A stretch of DNA of 64,000 bases, taken from NCBI RefSeq assembly GCF_030272615.1, contig NC_081409.1:21394260-21458259 (forward strand), written 5' to 3'. The notes beneath the pieces are model-generated. The model was not told the DNA's origin and ran no database searches. It saw nothing but the letters and a program-made list of their open reading frames with translations. Positions 1 to 11,151 of the stretch are shown here, piece by piece (position 1 is the stretch's first letter; the number at the start of each line of letters is the position of its first letter). A program made the translations under genes and the position numbers. The stretch is from Cryptomeria japonica. Taxonomy: Eukaryota; Streptophyta; Pinopsida; Cupressales; Cupressaceae.

Positions 1-600
1 TTAATAGACTAATAATTAAATAAATAATTATTAGCTAATACAAGATAACTCTAACAGGGATGGCTCCGTTATGCACCATCATATTGGAGGGATGGTTTCC
101 ATTTCTTTGTCATATGAAGAAGTTCTGCAGAAAGCGTTGGCTGATCAGAAGTCCAACTAGGGAGGGTCTCAACAACAAGCTCATGTCGCAGAGCATTCAG
201 AGGAGAAGGGGGCAGCCCTCTATGCAATCCTAGCCAAATGACCTCCAGTTTATGTCAAGTCTTTTGTAGGGTAGCTAATAAAATGACCATTAACAGAGCA
301 TATTAAAGTAATATTGTAATATTTCTATAATAGTCATTTAGTTTGTTAGTTTAGGTAATTTCCTTTTTGTAGTTAGTTCCTATTTAGAATGTTTATTTTC
401 TGTCTTTCGTTTTAGTTTTACAAATTCTGCTTGTAGTCTCTATTTAAGGAGCTTTCGTCTCCTTTGTAAATATAGAACAACATCGAATTATCATTTCAGA
501 AACACAAGACTCATTTCTCTTCTTTCACTTGGTACTTCAATGATTTGACATTACTGTTTTCCTTGGTTTCGTGCCCAATTGCTATGTTTTGTTTGAAATT
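1..600 (+). repeat. LTR-like fragment
   Basis: No coding frame is visible. The stretch from about 300 to 530 has the look of a plant LTR: T-rich sequence, a TATA-like box (tatttaagga) at 441-450, then a short AC-rich leader. The partner LTR is not in the window, so family and limits are unknown. Bases 50-270 are unclassified. Confidence 0.35.
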
Positions 601-879
601 TTAAATTGATTTTCAGTTTGTGTTTGGGTATGATCTGTTTGTCAAGGGAGTTGGGTCATGTCCTGACATAGGCGTATTAGGTGCATCTATGCGAGTGTCC
701 ATGACTAGTGACATATTTGGCGAAGAAGGGGAGACCGTGAGAAACAATGAAAGAGCAAAAAAAAAAGTTTTAAGGAAGAACTGCAAGATAAGGAACCAGA
801 AGAACCACCAATAATGCAAAATTCAATGTGGGACTCAAAGGAGACTATGGAGATGTCAACATGGAAAGTGGAGAAGCCA

Positions 880-1150
880 CCACAATAGCATTTGGAGGAG
901 GTAAGGAACCACTTTTAGCCAAAATACTGTTGTCTTTCTTGCTTGCATGGATGTTGATAACTTGCCTTCAAGGAATTTTTTTGATAATTGGTTGAATAGT
1001 GTTTGGGGTAAGAAATTGGGTATCGATGTGCCATTATGTCTAAGGATGTAGAAAGGATTTTTGTTGTTTCCTTGAAGAGTCACATCATGCAAAAATGGGT
1101 GTTGGACAAAGACTTTTGGAATATAGGGAAGACCTTGTTTAAAGCATAAA
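880..1150 (+). pseudogene. Possible LINE ORF1 (DUF4283-like) fragment
   Basis: Translated on the plus strand with frame changes, this stretch gives segments such as VVFLACMDVDNLPSRNFFDNW and a later Gly-Ile-Asp-Val-Pro segment that resemble the N-terminal half of the RNA-binding ORF1 protein of plant L1-type LINEs. It is short and has stops, so it is at best a relic. The call rests on resemblance by eye. Bases 600-880 and 1150-1985 show nothing I can name. Confidence 0.28.
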
Positions 1151-1984
1151 AGGTAACCATGCAACCACACATCCTATGCCATGCTTCACATATGCACTCT
1201 ACAAGAGACCTTAAAACAAATGATAGCCAAAATCAACCATTAAACATGGGTTTGCTTGTGTAGATTCATGCTCATTCAAAACCACTAGGTGGTATTGGCT
1301 AAACCATACGTCTCAAACCATGAGAGCACAAAACTATTGGCCCCAAGAAAAAATACCACAAATATTAAATATTTTTCCTATATGTCCACACATAAAATAT
1401 TTAACCAATGTCCAATACAACTTTACAAGTAGATCCAACTGAATACTTAATTTGGCTGAACACATCTCCAATGAAGCACCAAAATAATATATTTTACATA
1501 ACTAAAATATTTATTTCTAATGCAAAGGGTACAACACCCTTTCCTTATAGTTGAATAGTTTGGTGTGTAGAATTCTCTTGGGTTTTTTTTTAAGTGATTC
1601 CCAAATGGATTTCTCCTCTACTAGGTCTTGGCTTCAAGAGTGTGCGGATTTTAGGGTTAAGTTCTTGGAAATAGTTGGGTCTTTTCTTGGTAAATCGGAA
1701 TAGAAGGGTGGTGGTAATGGGCCTTGTTAAATAGAGCTTTATATCTATTTTATTGTTGCGATGTATTCACACATCGCCCCATTGCCAATTGGGACCCCCA
1801 CCTTTTCGCTTTCTAGGTTAGTTGTCTTAGCTTAGTTAGTTGTTGTCGAGTCTTTGCTATTAACCTTTTGTTCGTAGTTGCTCAGGAGCTGGCCAAGTCT
1901 CTCTCTTTTGGAGATGAAGTGAGGTTTAACATTCCCTTTGCCCAGCCAAGGCATAATCCCTTCCACTTCTCCCGATCATGTCAG

Positions 1985-2560
1985 TGGGTGCCCAAACCCA
2001 ATCACTCCCATTTCCATTTCCTCCCATTTCCACCTCCCCTAACACTCTTCACTTCCATTTACCATACCATCCACACTACCTACCCCCTTTATTCCCCTAA
2101 AATCACCTATTCTAACCCACATCCCATAAGTCTTACTTCCTTTATTTCCCTAAGCTTACCTCTACCACACACCTATTAACCTACCCTTTCCATCTTATCA
2201 CCTACCCCCATCCTAGCCTACCCATATCCTATCCCTATCCCTATCCTAACCTACCGCCCTACCCCTTATTCCTTGCCCCTTATAACTCCCATTATAACCT
2301 ACATCCCCTTTACCCTTTCATTACCCCCTTATACCTCCCACTCCACTTTATTCCCCAACATATCCTAACTCCAACCCCTTTTACCTCCCACATCCTAAGC
2401 CTCATTCCCCCCCACGTATCTCCTACTTCCATCATTTATATCCCTTATGTCCCCCTTTCCTCCAACATCTCATTCCCCCCTCTTTCTCCACGTAGCAGCT
2501 ACCCTTAACATTTCCTACCACTCCCCTCTCATATTTTTCTCTACCTTATCATATCATCCT
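1985..2560. repeat. Pyrimidine-rich low-complexity tract
   Basis: About 570 bases in which the plus strand is nearly all C, T and A with very few G, dominated by short runs such as cctaccc and tatcccta. The open frames across it are composition artefacts rich in Pro, Ser, Thr and His. Confidence 0.8.
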
Positions 2561-2563
2561 TTT

Positions 2564-2782
2564 GGGCCCCACACTCAAAAATGGAGAATCAAATATGATT
2601 TTTTAGGACCTTCCTTGCTGGGACCCACCGAGCTTTAGCCTGGGGATTTTAAGTGTTTTAAGTTACCATTCCACATATTGCTTGGGCCCCACAAAATCTT
2701 AAATCGAGATTTTAAAAGCTTGTTTTAAGGCATAGTATTTCCTTTGACTTCCTTTACCACCGTAGCCTTGATTGGGCCCCAC
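2564..2782. promoter_or_regulatory. Cluster of GGGCCCCAC motifs
   Basis: gggccccac occurs at 2564, 2684 and 2774, with a one-base variant (gggacccac) at 2620. This 9-mer contains the core bound by plant TCP transcription factors (GGNCCCAC). No coding region follows, so any promoter role is inference; this may be a decayed LTR promoter. Confidence 0.35.
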
Positions 2783-2789
2783 CAAACTC

Positions 2790-5159
2790 TAAGGTGAAGG
2801 AAAAAGTTTTGAAGACATTTTTTTTTTTTATTTGTTTGAAAGGAAAGCAGCCACCTCATCATTTTATTTGGCTCCTAATATTCCCAACACATGCCACGAT
2901 AAAACACAATGTAAGGTGTGGCACTTAGGAAATAAACAAGCTGGCCTCTGAAGTGGAAGATGTGTCACATAAACAAAACATTGGGGGGGATTTAAATTCA
3001 AAATCAAATCATAAGAAGAGCAGGGCAGGCCCGAATATGATCTACAGCAGAAGAGCATAAAACTCTCAATTTGAACAAGGCAGAGATAAAGGTAGTTAAC
3101 TTCCAGCATGGGGAAAAGGTGAATCAGACTTATTTTGAAGGTAATCTCAATCATGTTGATGTGAATTTCACCAAGTATCATCTTTCAGAGTCCAATCTGA
3201 TGGAAGGTGAAGAATATTAGATTTCAAGACGGTAGTACCGAGAGATAATTCATTTCCAGATTGATAAAGCTAATAATGTTGTTAAGTTTTGTTTGATTCT
3301 TCTTAATTGAAATTGTCTTTTTTTTAACTTTCAGGTGAAAAAATAAAAGACTCGGGAAACTTTGTTCAAGAGACTATAAGGTACCTTTAGGTGTTTTATT
3401 CTGTGTTTGGTCGTGTACAAAAGACACATCAACATTTATGTTATTGTCATGGAAGTATATATGACTTCAATTGTTGCTCTCAACCAATGCTTTTTTTTTC
3501 AGATGTCTTTTTCAATCATCTTTGTAGTTGAAGGTCTATGATAGTACTATTGCCATTTGCGTTTTTTTGGTGAGATCGTATATCAGTTTGCATAATGTAT
3601 CTAGTTCACTAAAGTTAATGGTTGGATAGTGTAAATGGGTTACTCTTGATATCAGTTGGATAATACTTGTTACAGCTATTGTTAAGTCTTTGTAAATCTT
3701 TATAATCAATTGCCAATGTGAGCTATATTTGCAAACTATTTCTAATATCAAAAAAAACTGATTGATATATCCCACAAACCACTTTGGATTAAAAGTAGCT
3801 CATAACCCTTATAGGGGCAATTTTAGTGTTAAATATTTGCCAAGATTCTTTTCCATTTTTCTGAAGACCCTATTTATAATTTAGATTCATTTCAAAAACA
3901 ATCTTCCATTTGGATATGCAATTAATTGTTACCAGAATCATATATGGTTATGAAATGCTAGATTTTAAGTTGTTGATATGTTGCTTTTACTCAAAACAAA
4001 AGTTAGACAACCCTAGAAACAACACTTAGGGGTTTAAATTTGAACTTTACATTTAAAACAGCACCCTTTACAAGCTTTTAAATTTATTTATTGAATAATT
4101 TTAAAATATTTATTTGCAAATGTGGATAAACGGTTGATTAATACTAGTCAAATTACAACTTAATCTTTTATATATCCTCTACTTCTGCACTTCATGAGAC
4201 TTGATGTAAGGAAAACAAATGTAAAATCCTCATTTAATGTGAGTTGAAAAGCAAAATTTCTATTTTTGTATACCCTCTGCTTTTACAATTCACGCAACCT
4301 AAAGTAAGAAAAACAAACAGAAAATCCTTGTACTTGAGCCCTTGCATTATAATTTGACATATTTATGGTTTAAGAATAATTTAACCGTAAATTTCATTTC
4401 TTGCAGTGTCACTATGAGTTCCACTCCTCACAACATGAGCAACAACAAGGGTTAGCCATAGCTTATGCGGGTTGAATCTATGACTTTGAGTACAGATTTA
4501 CGGGGTTAAGAGAACTAGTTCTATAGGGAGTGCACATTTCAATTGCTCTTCCACACTAGCAGAAAAATCTGCCAAAGATCTCTTCAATAAGAAATACCCT
4601 TTAAGACACTTTGGTACCAAACTACAAGCAACGTCCAAGGTACTAAGGGGTACTAGGTTGTGAAAGTATGATTTTTGTGAACTTGAATTTCAAGGCAATT
4701 ACTAGATGTAATGTACGCCTCCTTCATATACCAAGCAAAGGCACTTAAGTATGTGTCACCTTGTCAGTCAAACAAAGGACTAAAATAAATACATTTTAGG
4801 GGTCTGATGATTAAATACTACTACTCCTCCTACTAGTACAAGTACTTTCCAACAGCTACAATTTCCTACTTTTCCAGCTACCTTAGGAGCAATAGAACCT
4901 ACAAAGAAATGTAGAATGACTATTATCATTCACTCAATGATGAGGTGAGCTTGATACAGCAACTGCTTGGAGGAGTAGATGAGAGCATAATGATGTAAGA
5001 AAATTATATCTCAGTTTTGCAAAGAATGAAGTCTGCAAACCAAGAAGAAATGCTTCAATCAGCAGTGGTTAACAACGAAAATCAGGACAAACCAAAGGGG
5101 TGGCTCAGGGCCACAAAAGATGGAGTATTGATGTTGCAAACGACGTGGCAAAGTTAGTG
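2790..5159. other. AT-rich stretch without recognisable gene
   Basis: Both strands were read. Only short random frames, T-runs and unassigned repeat-like sequence are visible. No TSD-bounded element or RNA gene was found. Confidence 0.5.
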
Positions 5160-5330
5160 CAAAATACAAATGAAGTAGATGATGTCATTGGTGAATTCTT
5201 CTTTTCCAATGGCATTTAATTCTATGTGGCTTGCTCTCCTTATCATAAAGGAGGTTGTGGTAAAAAAAATAAAAACAAGGCCATCATACGTGCCACCAAG
5301 GAAGACACAATTGTAAAGTTCCTTTTTGAA
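5160..5330 (+). pseudogene. hAT-type (DUF659) transposase fragment
   Basis: One plus-strand frame reads DVANDVAKLVQ then IGEFFFSNGI, a stop, and FYVACSPYHKG. This matches the region just upstream of DUF659 in plant hAT-related proteins, where a small hydrophobic segment is followed by Asn-Gly-Ile and Ser-Pro-Tyr. About 50 codons with one stop remain, so it is a dead fragment. It is separate from the larger hAT relic near 15.4 kb. Confidence 0.38.
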
Positions 5331-5739
5331 ATGGGATTAACTAATAAATTAATAATAAAAACATAACATAATATAATTATAAAATATAAAATCAAAATTT
5401 AATTAAGTTTAATGAATGGTCGTAAGGCATGAAATAAAGAGTTATGACTATTGAAGGATTAAGGTATAAAGAAGAGATCATTCTATGAGAAGAGGACATG
5501 AAGGAAGCAATCAATCAATTTGGAAATAAATGATTATTTTCGAAAGACAACAATTAAGGACGAATAGGTGTGACTATTTCAAAAGGCAGAAATCACGACA
5601 GGTTGTGACTCCCTCAAGAATAAAATATAAAAAGGAGATCATTTCCTTTGGAGGAGATCATCAAGCAAGGAATAAATAAATCATAAAGTGGGAATGAAGG
5701 AAATTGAATTATAAAATAAATTATTATTCTCAAAGCAGC

Positions 5740-5871
5740 AATTAAGGGTGTTGACTCATTTTTTGTGAAGGGTGGAAACTTGTTACTTGTCAAGGGTGGC
5801 GACTCAATTAAGGGTGTTGACTCATTTTTTGTGAAGGGTGGAAACTTGTTACTTGTCAAGGGTGGCGACTC
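5740..5871. repeat. 66-base tandem duplication
   Basis: Two adjacent identical 66-base units at 5740-5805 and 5806-5871, each beginning aattaagggtgttgactc. Within the unit, shorter related phrases (aagggtgg plus a gactc or aactt ending) recur and continue degenerately to about 5900. Confidence 0.93.
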
Positions 5872-6159
5872 ATTACATGTGAAAGGTGGTGATTCCTTCG
5901 AGAAATGGATATAAAGGGCAAATCATTTCATTGAGAAAATCATTGAATAATCATCAATTCATAAAGGAAACAAGCATTCAATCAACCAATTAAGAATAGA
6001 ACATTATGTGACTTTGCCAGCAAATTAAATTATGTTTCAAGAGTAGTGATGGTATGACAAAGGATGTGACTCTTCCATAAGGAAGATATTATATATATAT
6101 GAAGATCATTCCAAGCAAACATCAATACATAATCACGCATCAATCCATCCATCAAGCAA

Positions 6160-6330
6160 TCAAGGAATGAATCAATCAATTCATCATTCAAACATCAATC
6201 ATTCAAGCATCAAAGCTTTCAAACGCCAATCATTCAAACCTCATTCATTCAGTCATCAATCATTCAGTCATCAATCATTCAAACATCAACCATTCAAGCA
6301 TCATCCATTCAAGTATCACTTTATTCAAAT
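6160..6330. repeat. Degenerate short tandem repeat (catcaatcattcaaa-like)
   Basis: Imperfect units of about 13-15 bases built on catcaatcattcaa are repeated roughly ten times. A 103-codon frame across it encodes only His/Ser/Phe/Gln-rich repeats and is not regarded as a gene. The next insertion (6528-8123) lies just downstream. Confidence 0.6.
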
Positions 6331-6527
6331 ATCAATTCAGATCATCAATTCAGAAACCAATTTAAGAGATCATCTACAAGCAATTAAAGCCAATCAGATC
6401 ATCAATTCAAAGCAGAAATACAGAAATATACTCAGCAACAAATATAGCTTCAGAACTTCATTCAAGGATCGTTCATAAAAGCATTCAAATATTATTCAAG
6501 AGATTGACTGTCAATCCATCAAGAAAT

Positions 6528-8123
6528 TTTTTTTTTTTTTTTTGGTCGGTAATAGTGATTTTTATTAATTACTCTGGATTTTGTACTGGCCCGAACCAAG
6601 TGGAGCTACAATTAGGGAGCCACCTCCCCAGATCCATCTCCCCCTTCAAGAGGGGGGTCATTACAACTATTCCCATCCTTACCCCACTTACCCTTTTTTC
6701 GCTTCACCTCTATCCATCCGTAAGATTTGGCATCCTCCAACGATTTCAGATTTTGAATATCCATTCCAACCAACCCCTTACTATCCCAGCAATGATTCTC
6801 AGATTGAATCCCCTCATCCATGCCTTCATTTAAACCCCTTTGAAAGCAAGGACCATCCTCCATCATCTGTACACCCCCAATAGCATCCTGAAAGGAGTTG
6901 CAACCTTCAGGAAAACCTCCCTCACTCACGCCAACCAAACCACCAGCCAAACCTTGCCCACCATTTGAAAGTTTTGGATCTTTCACAATAGAATCATTGA
7001 TCAAACCCCCAACATCTTGGTGGGATTTCAGATTCCCAGCCACCTTCTCCACCATGTAAGATTGGGGGGTAACATCCTTCCACCATGAAGCTAGACTCTT
7101 CACCCTACGCTTAGCACAGGATTCAGCATTATGTCCAATCTTAAAGCATCTCCTACACCTAAAAGAAATCCCTTCATAATCCACCGACTGAAGCCAACTT
7201 CCCTTTGAAGTAGAAATAGAGATCTCCGAAGGGAGATCCATGGACGTATCCATCTCCACCAAGACACGAGCAAAAGTTGTATGTAGCAAATAGAGAGAGT
7301 CATCATCAATCAATAAAAACTTACCGAGGGAGTTCCCAATAGCTTCAAAACAGGAGTCAAACCAGTATTGCAACGGAAGGTTTGGAAGTCTAATCCACAT
7401 AGGAGCGCGATCAAAAGATTCTAACTCGGGGTTGAAAGTCGGATGCCACAGTTTAAGCATCAATGGATAATTGTCCTCCCAGCACCATTGGCTACCACCA
7501 AGGATTTTATTTCTATCCTCCACAGTCTGGAACACCACAACAAAAAACCCTCGAGCATGAGGGTAAATCTGCACACTGTCATCCACAATGGGCTCCCAAT
7601 GTTCCAAGATCCATTTATGAAGAGCACCAAGACTAGGCCAAAAACCCCTAAAACGTCCAATAAGCCCTAATGTCGAAAAAATGAGCTCATTATGATCAAC
7701 CTCTTTCTCCACCGCCTCTGACAAAGATACAGTAGTCGGCTTGGCCGGAACAGCCGCATTCGAAGTCGATGGGCCCAAAATATCTCTACCGTGAGGCGAC
7801 ATCCACCCATTTGGCAGCGAAGAAGAATCCCCCCGGACCAAATCTACTTTATATCGCGATTTTTGCACACCTGCCCTCTGTTCAGGCATTGCACGGGGTC
7901 GAGAATGGGGGCGGAAACCAGACACACGGCTGTCATGTGCATTTGAAGCGACTCCCCCGAAACCCTGTCGATCATTTAAGGACCCAAATCTGCCATGGCT
8001 TCAATCTCTGCCATCTTTGCGCTTCACCACGGACGCCCAGCTGACATTGCCCCGATCGGGAGGAAATCCACCACGCCCCACAGGAACCCTAGCCCACGGA
8101 GCCACATGCAGCGACATCGCATT
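6528..8123 (-). mobile_element. ORF1-only LINE-type retroposon with TSD
   Basis: A minus-strand insertion bounded by an identical 15-base target duplication, aatccatcaagaaat, at 6513-6527 and 8124-8138. On the minus strand it has about 6 bases of leader, an ORF1-like frame, a short 3' untranslated region and a terminal A-run (T-run at 6527-6543). No endonuclease or reverse transcriptase sequence is present, although both ends look complete. The long TSD and poly(A) fit target-primed reverse transcription. It therefore resembles a half-LINE, mobilised in trans by a full LINE (inference). Confidence 0.85.
6612..8117 (-). pseudogene. LINE ORF1-like RNA-binding protein (DUF4283 plus zinc knuckle), one stop
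   Basis: The frame starts with ATG at 8117, six bases inside the element, and stays in one frame to the stop at 6612. It is broken once by TGA at 8001-8003, in a context that fits a former CGA. Downstream of the stop, 437 codons are open. They contain a DUF4283-type domain (Phe-Trp-Pro-Ser, then Trp-Ile-Arg-Leu-Pro-Asn-Leu-Pro) followed by a CCHC knuckle CRRCFKIGHNAESC and a polar tail. Such proteins are thought to coat LINE RNA. If translation restarts below the stop, the first Met is near 7889. An expressed host gene of this family is possible, but the TSDs and poly(A) argue for a retroposon. Confidence 0.72.
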
Positions 8124-8281
8124 AATCCATCAAGAAATATTGTTCAGCAATAGTCGAGCAATTACACCAAGTGTCAATTTTGAATTCTAAGTAGGATTTG
8201 CAAGCCAGACGGGGTCCAAGTTTACAGGGTGAGCTAAGGTTTAAAGAGACAGGATCTTTTCCTATCCTTGGTATTGTCACT

Positions 8282-8423
8282 GTTGAGTCAAGGACAGGGT
8301 CCTTTAATTCAGCAGACTTGCAAAGTATTTCAAGAGAATTAACGGTATATATATACATATATACATACATACACATGTATATATATATATGTTAAGTTAA
8401 GGACAGGGTCCTTTAATTCAGCA
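8282..8423. repeat. 33-base direct repeats flanking a TA/TATATACA microsatellite
   Basis: A 33-base segment containing aaggacagggtcctttaatt occurs at 8282-8314 and again, with two changes, at 8391-8423. Between them is a short unique piece and an alternating purine-pyrimidine tract at about 8346-8390. The core also contains ggacagggtcc, a near-palindrome. Confidence 0.8.
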
Positions 8424-8583
8424 TATATAACCATATTTTTGAGTAAATATTATTGTTTTAAATAATATTACAAAAGGGTACATTACAAAATTCTGGACAA
8501 AAATCTAGAATAATAACATTCAAAGATTGATATTCTAATGGAAAAAATGAAGGCTACCTAGGTCATTAGTGTATATGACATAG

Positions 8584-10315
8584 TGTAATGTCCCCAACTC
8601 AAATCAAGATGCTTAGCAGCAATTTGGCTGTCCTTTCCTTGGATTACCCAAGAGGAAGAAGACACAAAGCATCATTGGGTAAGATATGGAATCCTTGGCT
8701 TGTTCTATTTCTATTTCTAATTTAAAGTTGAGTACATGTCTTTTGATGCAACTTAAGTGAACTTGTGTTTTTTAAGTTGGGCACATCCTTTTAGGCAATT
8801 TTAAGTGATGCCTGGCCAAGGGACTTAAGTTGTCCCCTCTTATATGTACTTAAGTGACTTAATTAAAACATGTGACAAAAGCCAAGGTGAAAGATTCCCA
8901 AATAGGGATGATTGAACACTAACAATTATCTAGACAATTATGTTCAGATTGAGTTTATAGATTTCCAATATCATAGTCATATAACAAAGGTGGACTCAGA
9001 GACAATTACAGGGTTGTAAGCCCACTAATTTATTCCACAAGCTTAATAAAGAAATTGTTCATTGTGGTTTACAGAGAGTATAAATATCATGCACCTGATC
9101 AGAAGAACTCAGAATGTAGAATTAAATCATGGCAGAGACTGATTTTATGCTTCAGCGTTGAAAAGAACTTCAGCAATGAGGATCGCCTTATTACATTTCC
9201 CAATCAGTGATAATTCATTCTACAATGTCCTCCTCCCTCTGAAACTGTAAAGACTCTCCCACAAGAAATTAATCCCATCACTGCTGTACGCTGGAAGAGG
9301 TTCTGCAATCTTCAGGCTTGAGAGGTAACAGCTTCAATGAAAATTTCCTGCAGTAATCAACAGAGGCAGAGTCTGCAAATATTCACAGCCTTAGGAGTAG
9401 ACTCCAGTCCAGACATGACTCCAAAGTTCTACTTCTTAATATGGTATGACTTTGCAATATTAATCTACAAAGTATACATCTGTTCACGGTGATTACTCAA
9501 ATCTTTAGAAAGACCAAGATATGAATCGGACCCACAAAATATAATCCGCCCATAAAGAAAACTTAAATACTTCAACCGCTTAATAGCTATATTTCCACAA
9601 ATGTTGGTCAACACTATGCTCCCCTTCACAAATAATATTGAACCCGCAACTTTATATTATTAATCGCTAATAGAAACGATCAACATCCCCTCAATTATTC
9701 CACACGGCCAATAAGAATCAAACCACCGTTTATGATTCATTTGAATCCTCTTATTTATTCTGTGAATAGTAAAATCAAATGGCCCCAGGTAAATATTATT
9801 TAAACCTGTTTACACAATAAGCACCCAAGCTGAATACGGCAGAATAGATTATTTATATGTTCCAACTCAGAATGTTCTCTCTCAAGTAGGCACAATACTA
9901 ATATTAATTTCTGACAATGGAACTTATCTACAAATTTTTCTCCACAAGAGACTTTACAAAATTGGACTCCGTCGTGAATCCACTCCCAGGAAGTGTCAAG
10001 TTTTCGTCCAACCCTTCTTTCAGCTCCTGAAGGTTTTCATCTCCAGAAATCATAAGTTGTTTATCGAATTCCAGTATGCTTTTGCTACAACCCTAGGACT
10101 TCCTTATAAAACCCTTCAGGAAACATCTAGAAGTTCAGGCCGACTGGAGAACTTTATTAAATAAAGTGACCTTATAATAATCTATTATTATTTTATTGTT
10201 TCTTTTAATTAAATTAATTAATATTAAGTCATCATATGAATATTTTATTTATATTTTGATAACTTAATAAAAATCAATTTAATTAAATGTCACCTTAAAA
10301 TTTGGGGACATTACA
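8584..10315 (-). repeat. 3' LTR of a minus-strand LTR retrotransposon
   Basis: Begins tgtaatgtccccaa and ends ttggggacattaca, so it has TG...CA ends and 12-base inverted termini. Its part from 9292 to 10315 is repeated in the same orientation at 12922-14213. The polypurine tract abutting its inner (right) end on the minus strand makes this the 3' LTR. Length is about 1.73 kb. No clean TSD was found with the partner LTR. Confidence 0.75.
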
Positions 10316-10345
10316 GTCCTCCCGGCCAAACATTGCTTGTCCTCA
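10316..10345 (-). other. Polypurine tract and end of pol-like tail
   Basis: On the minus strand, ggccgggaggac lies directly against the LTR start and is preceded by a Leu-Leu-Glu-Asp-Lys-like coding remnant. This arrangement is typical of the 3' end of the internal region of plant Ty3/gypsy elements, just before the 3' LTR. Confidence 0.5.
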
Positions 10346-10517
10346 AGCAATTCTCTGCTACACCACCAGGATCCCAAACTAGCCATCTGAAAAATATTAC
10401 ATCACTCCATTACTCCATTCTGACGAAACCAGTAGTGCCGAATTCTACAACTCTGTTATCCTGAAGCATTCCCACTACCAAGCTGATTGACAGATCCCAA
10501 ATCATCACATTCTCATG

Positions 10518-11063
10518 TCAACGGAAAGGGGAGGGGTAGAAGTCTCTTATCATGCCACCAAAACTCAATGTGCATCCAAATTTGTATGAATTCCCGAGGA
10601 TAGGAACAATGATCGTCCTAAGTGCATAATCAGTTGTGATAATATACCATATGCTGCTGTTGTAAATGAGGACAGCATCTATTAGACTAAGACCCTCACT
10701 CCAAGTGAAGCAATAAGTATCAATAAGCCAACCTCGAATAATAGAAAAATGATACAATCCTTTCCAAATCCTTTGGTCAGCTGTTGTCGCAGAAATCTTT
10801 GTGGTTTCATTATGCCATGCATCAAAACTCAGTCGACATTTATCCATTCCAAGTAAATGCCACACATCATGAAGAACATTGATTATGCGCACTTCATACC
10901 CTGACAATAGAGAAACTTCACATTCCAATAATGTGTCACGAGGTAGAAGAGTAGCAATAGCTTCTCCAAGAGTGTCTACATGCTTAAACAAAGTTGAATC
11001 ACCAATGCTCCTATCCATGTTCACTCCTTTATAAGCTGGTCTAGAAAAAGTAAGCTCTAACAT
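10518..11063 (-). CDS. Unrecognised retroelement-internal ORF, 181 codons
   Basis: Starts with ATG at 11063 and is open for 181 codons. The protein is mixed in character, with hydrophobic segments near the C-terminus (IYNSSIWYIITTDYALRTII) and no motif I can name. It lies between the LTRs of the minus-strand element and on the element's sense strand, in a different reading frame from the frame upstream (11152-12864). It may be part of one longer decayed gene or a shifted remnant of it. Function unknown; it does not look like gag, protease, RT, RNase H or integrase. Confidence 0.4.
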   Translation of the reverse strand: MLELTFSRPAYKGVNMDRSIGDSTLFKHVDTLGEAIATLLPRDTLLECEVSLLSGYEVRIINVLHDVWHLLGMDKCRLSFDAWHNETTKISATTADQRIWKGLYHFSIIRGWLIDTYCFTWSEGLSLIDAVLIYNSSIWYIITTDYALRTIIVPILGNSYKFGCTLSFGGMIRDFYPSPFR

Positions 11064-11151
11064 GAAAGCCTTTAGGAGAGATAACTCCTGAAACTCTCAC
11101 AAATGACCAAAGGTCCAACCAAGTCACTTATGCCTCCCTTTACACTTGTAG

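Noticed and set aside
1868-2179. 103-codon plus-strand ORF
   Set aside because: Composition artefact of the pyrimidine-rich tract.
6167-6478. 103-codon His/Ser/Gln-rich ORF
   Set aside because: Encoded by a degenerate short repeat, with no sign of selection.
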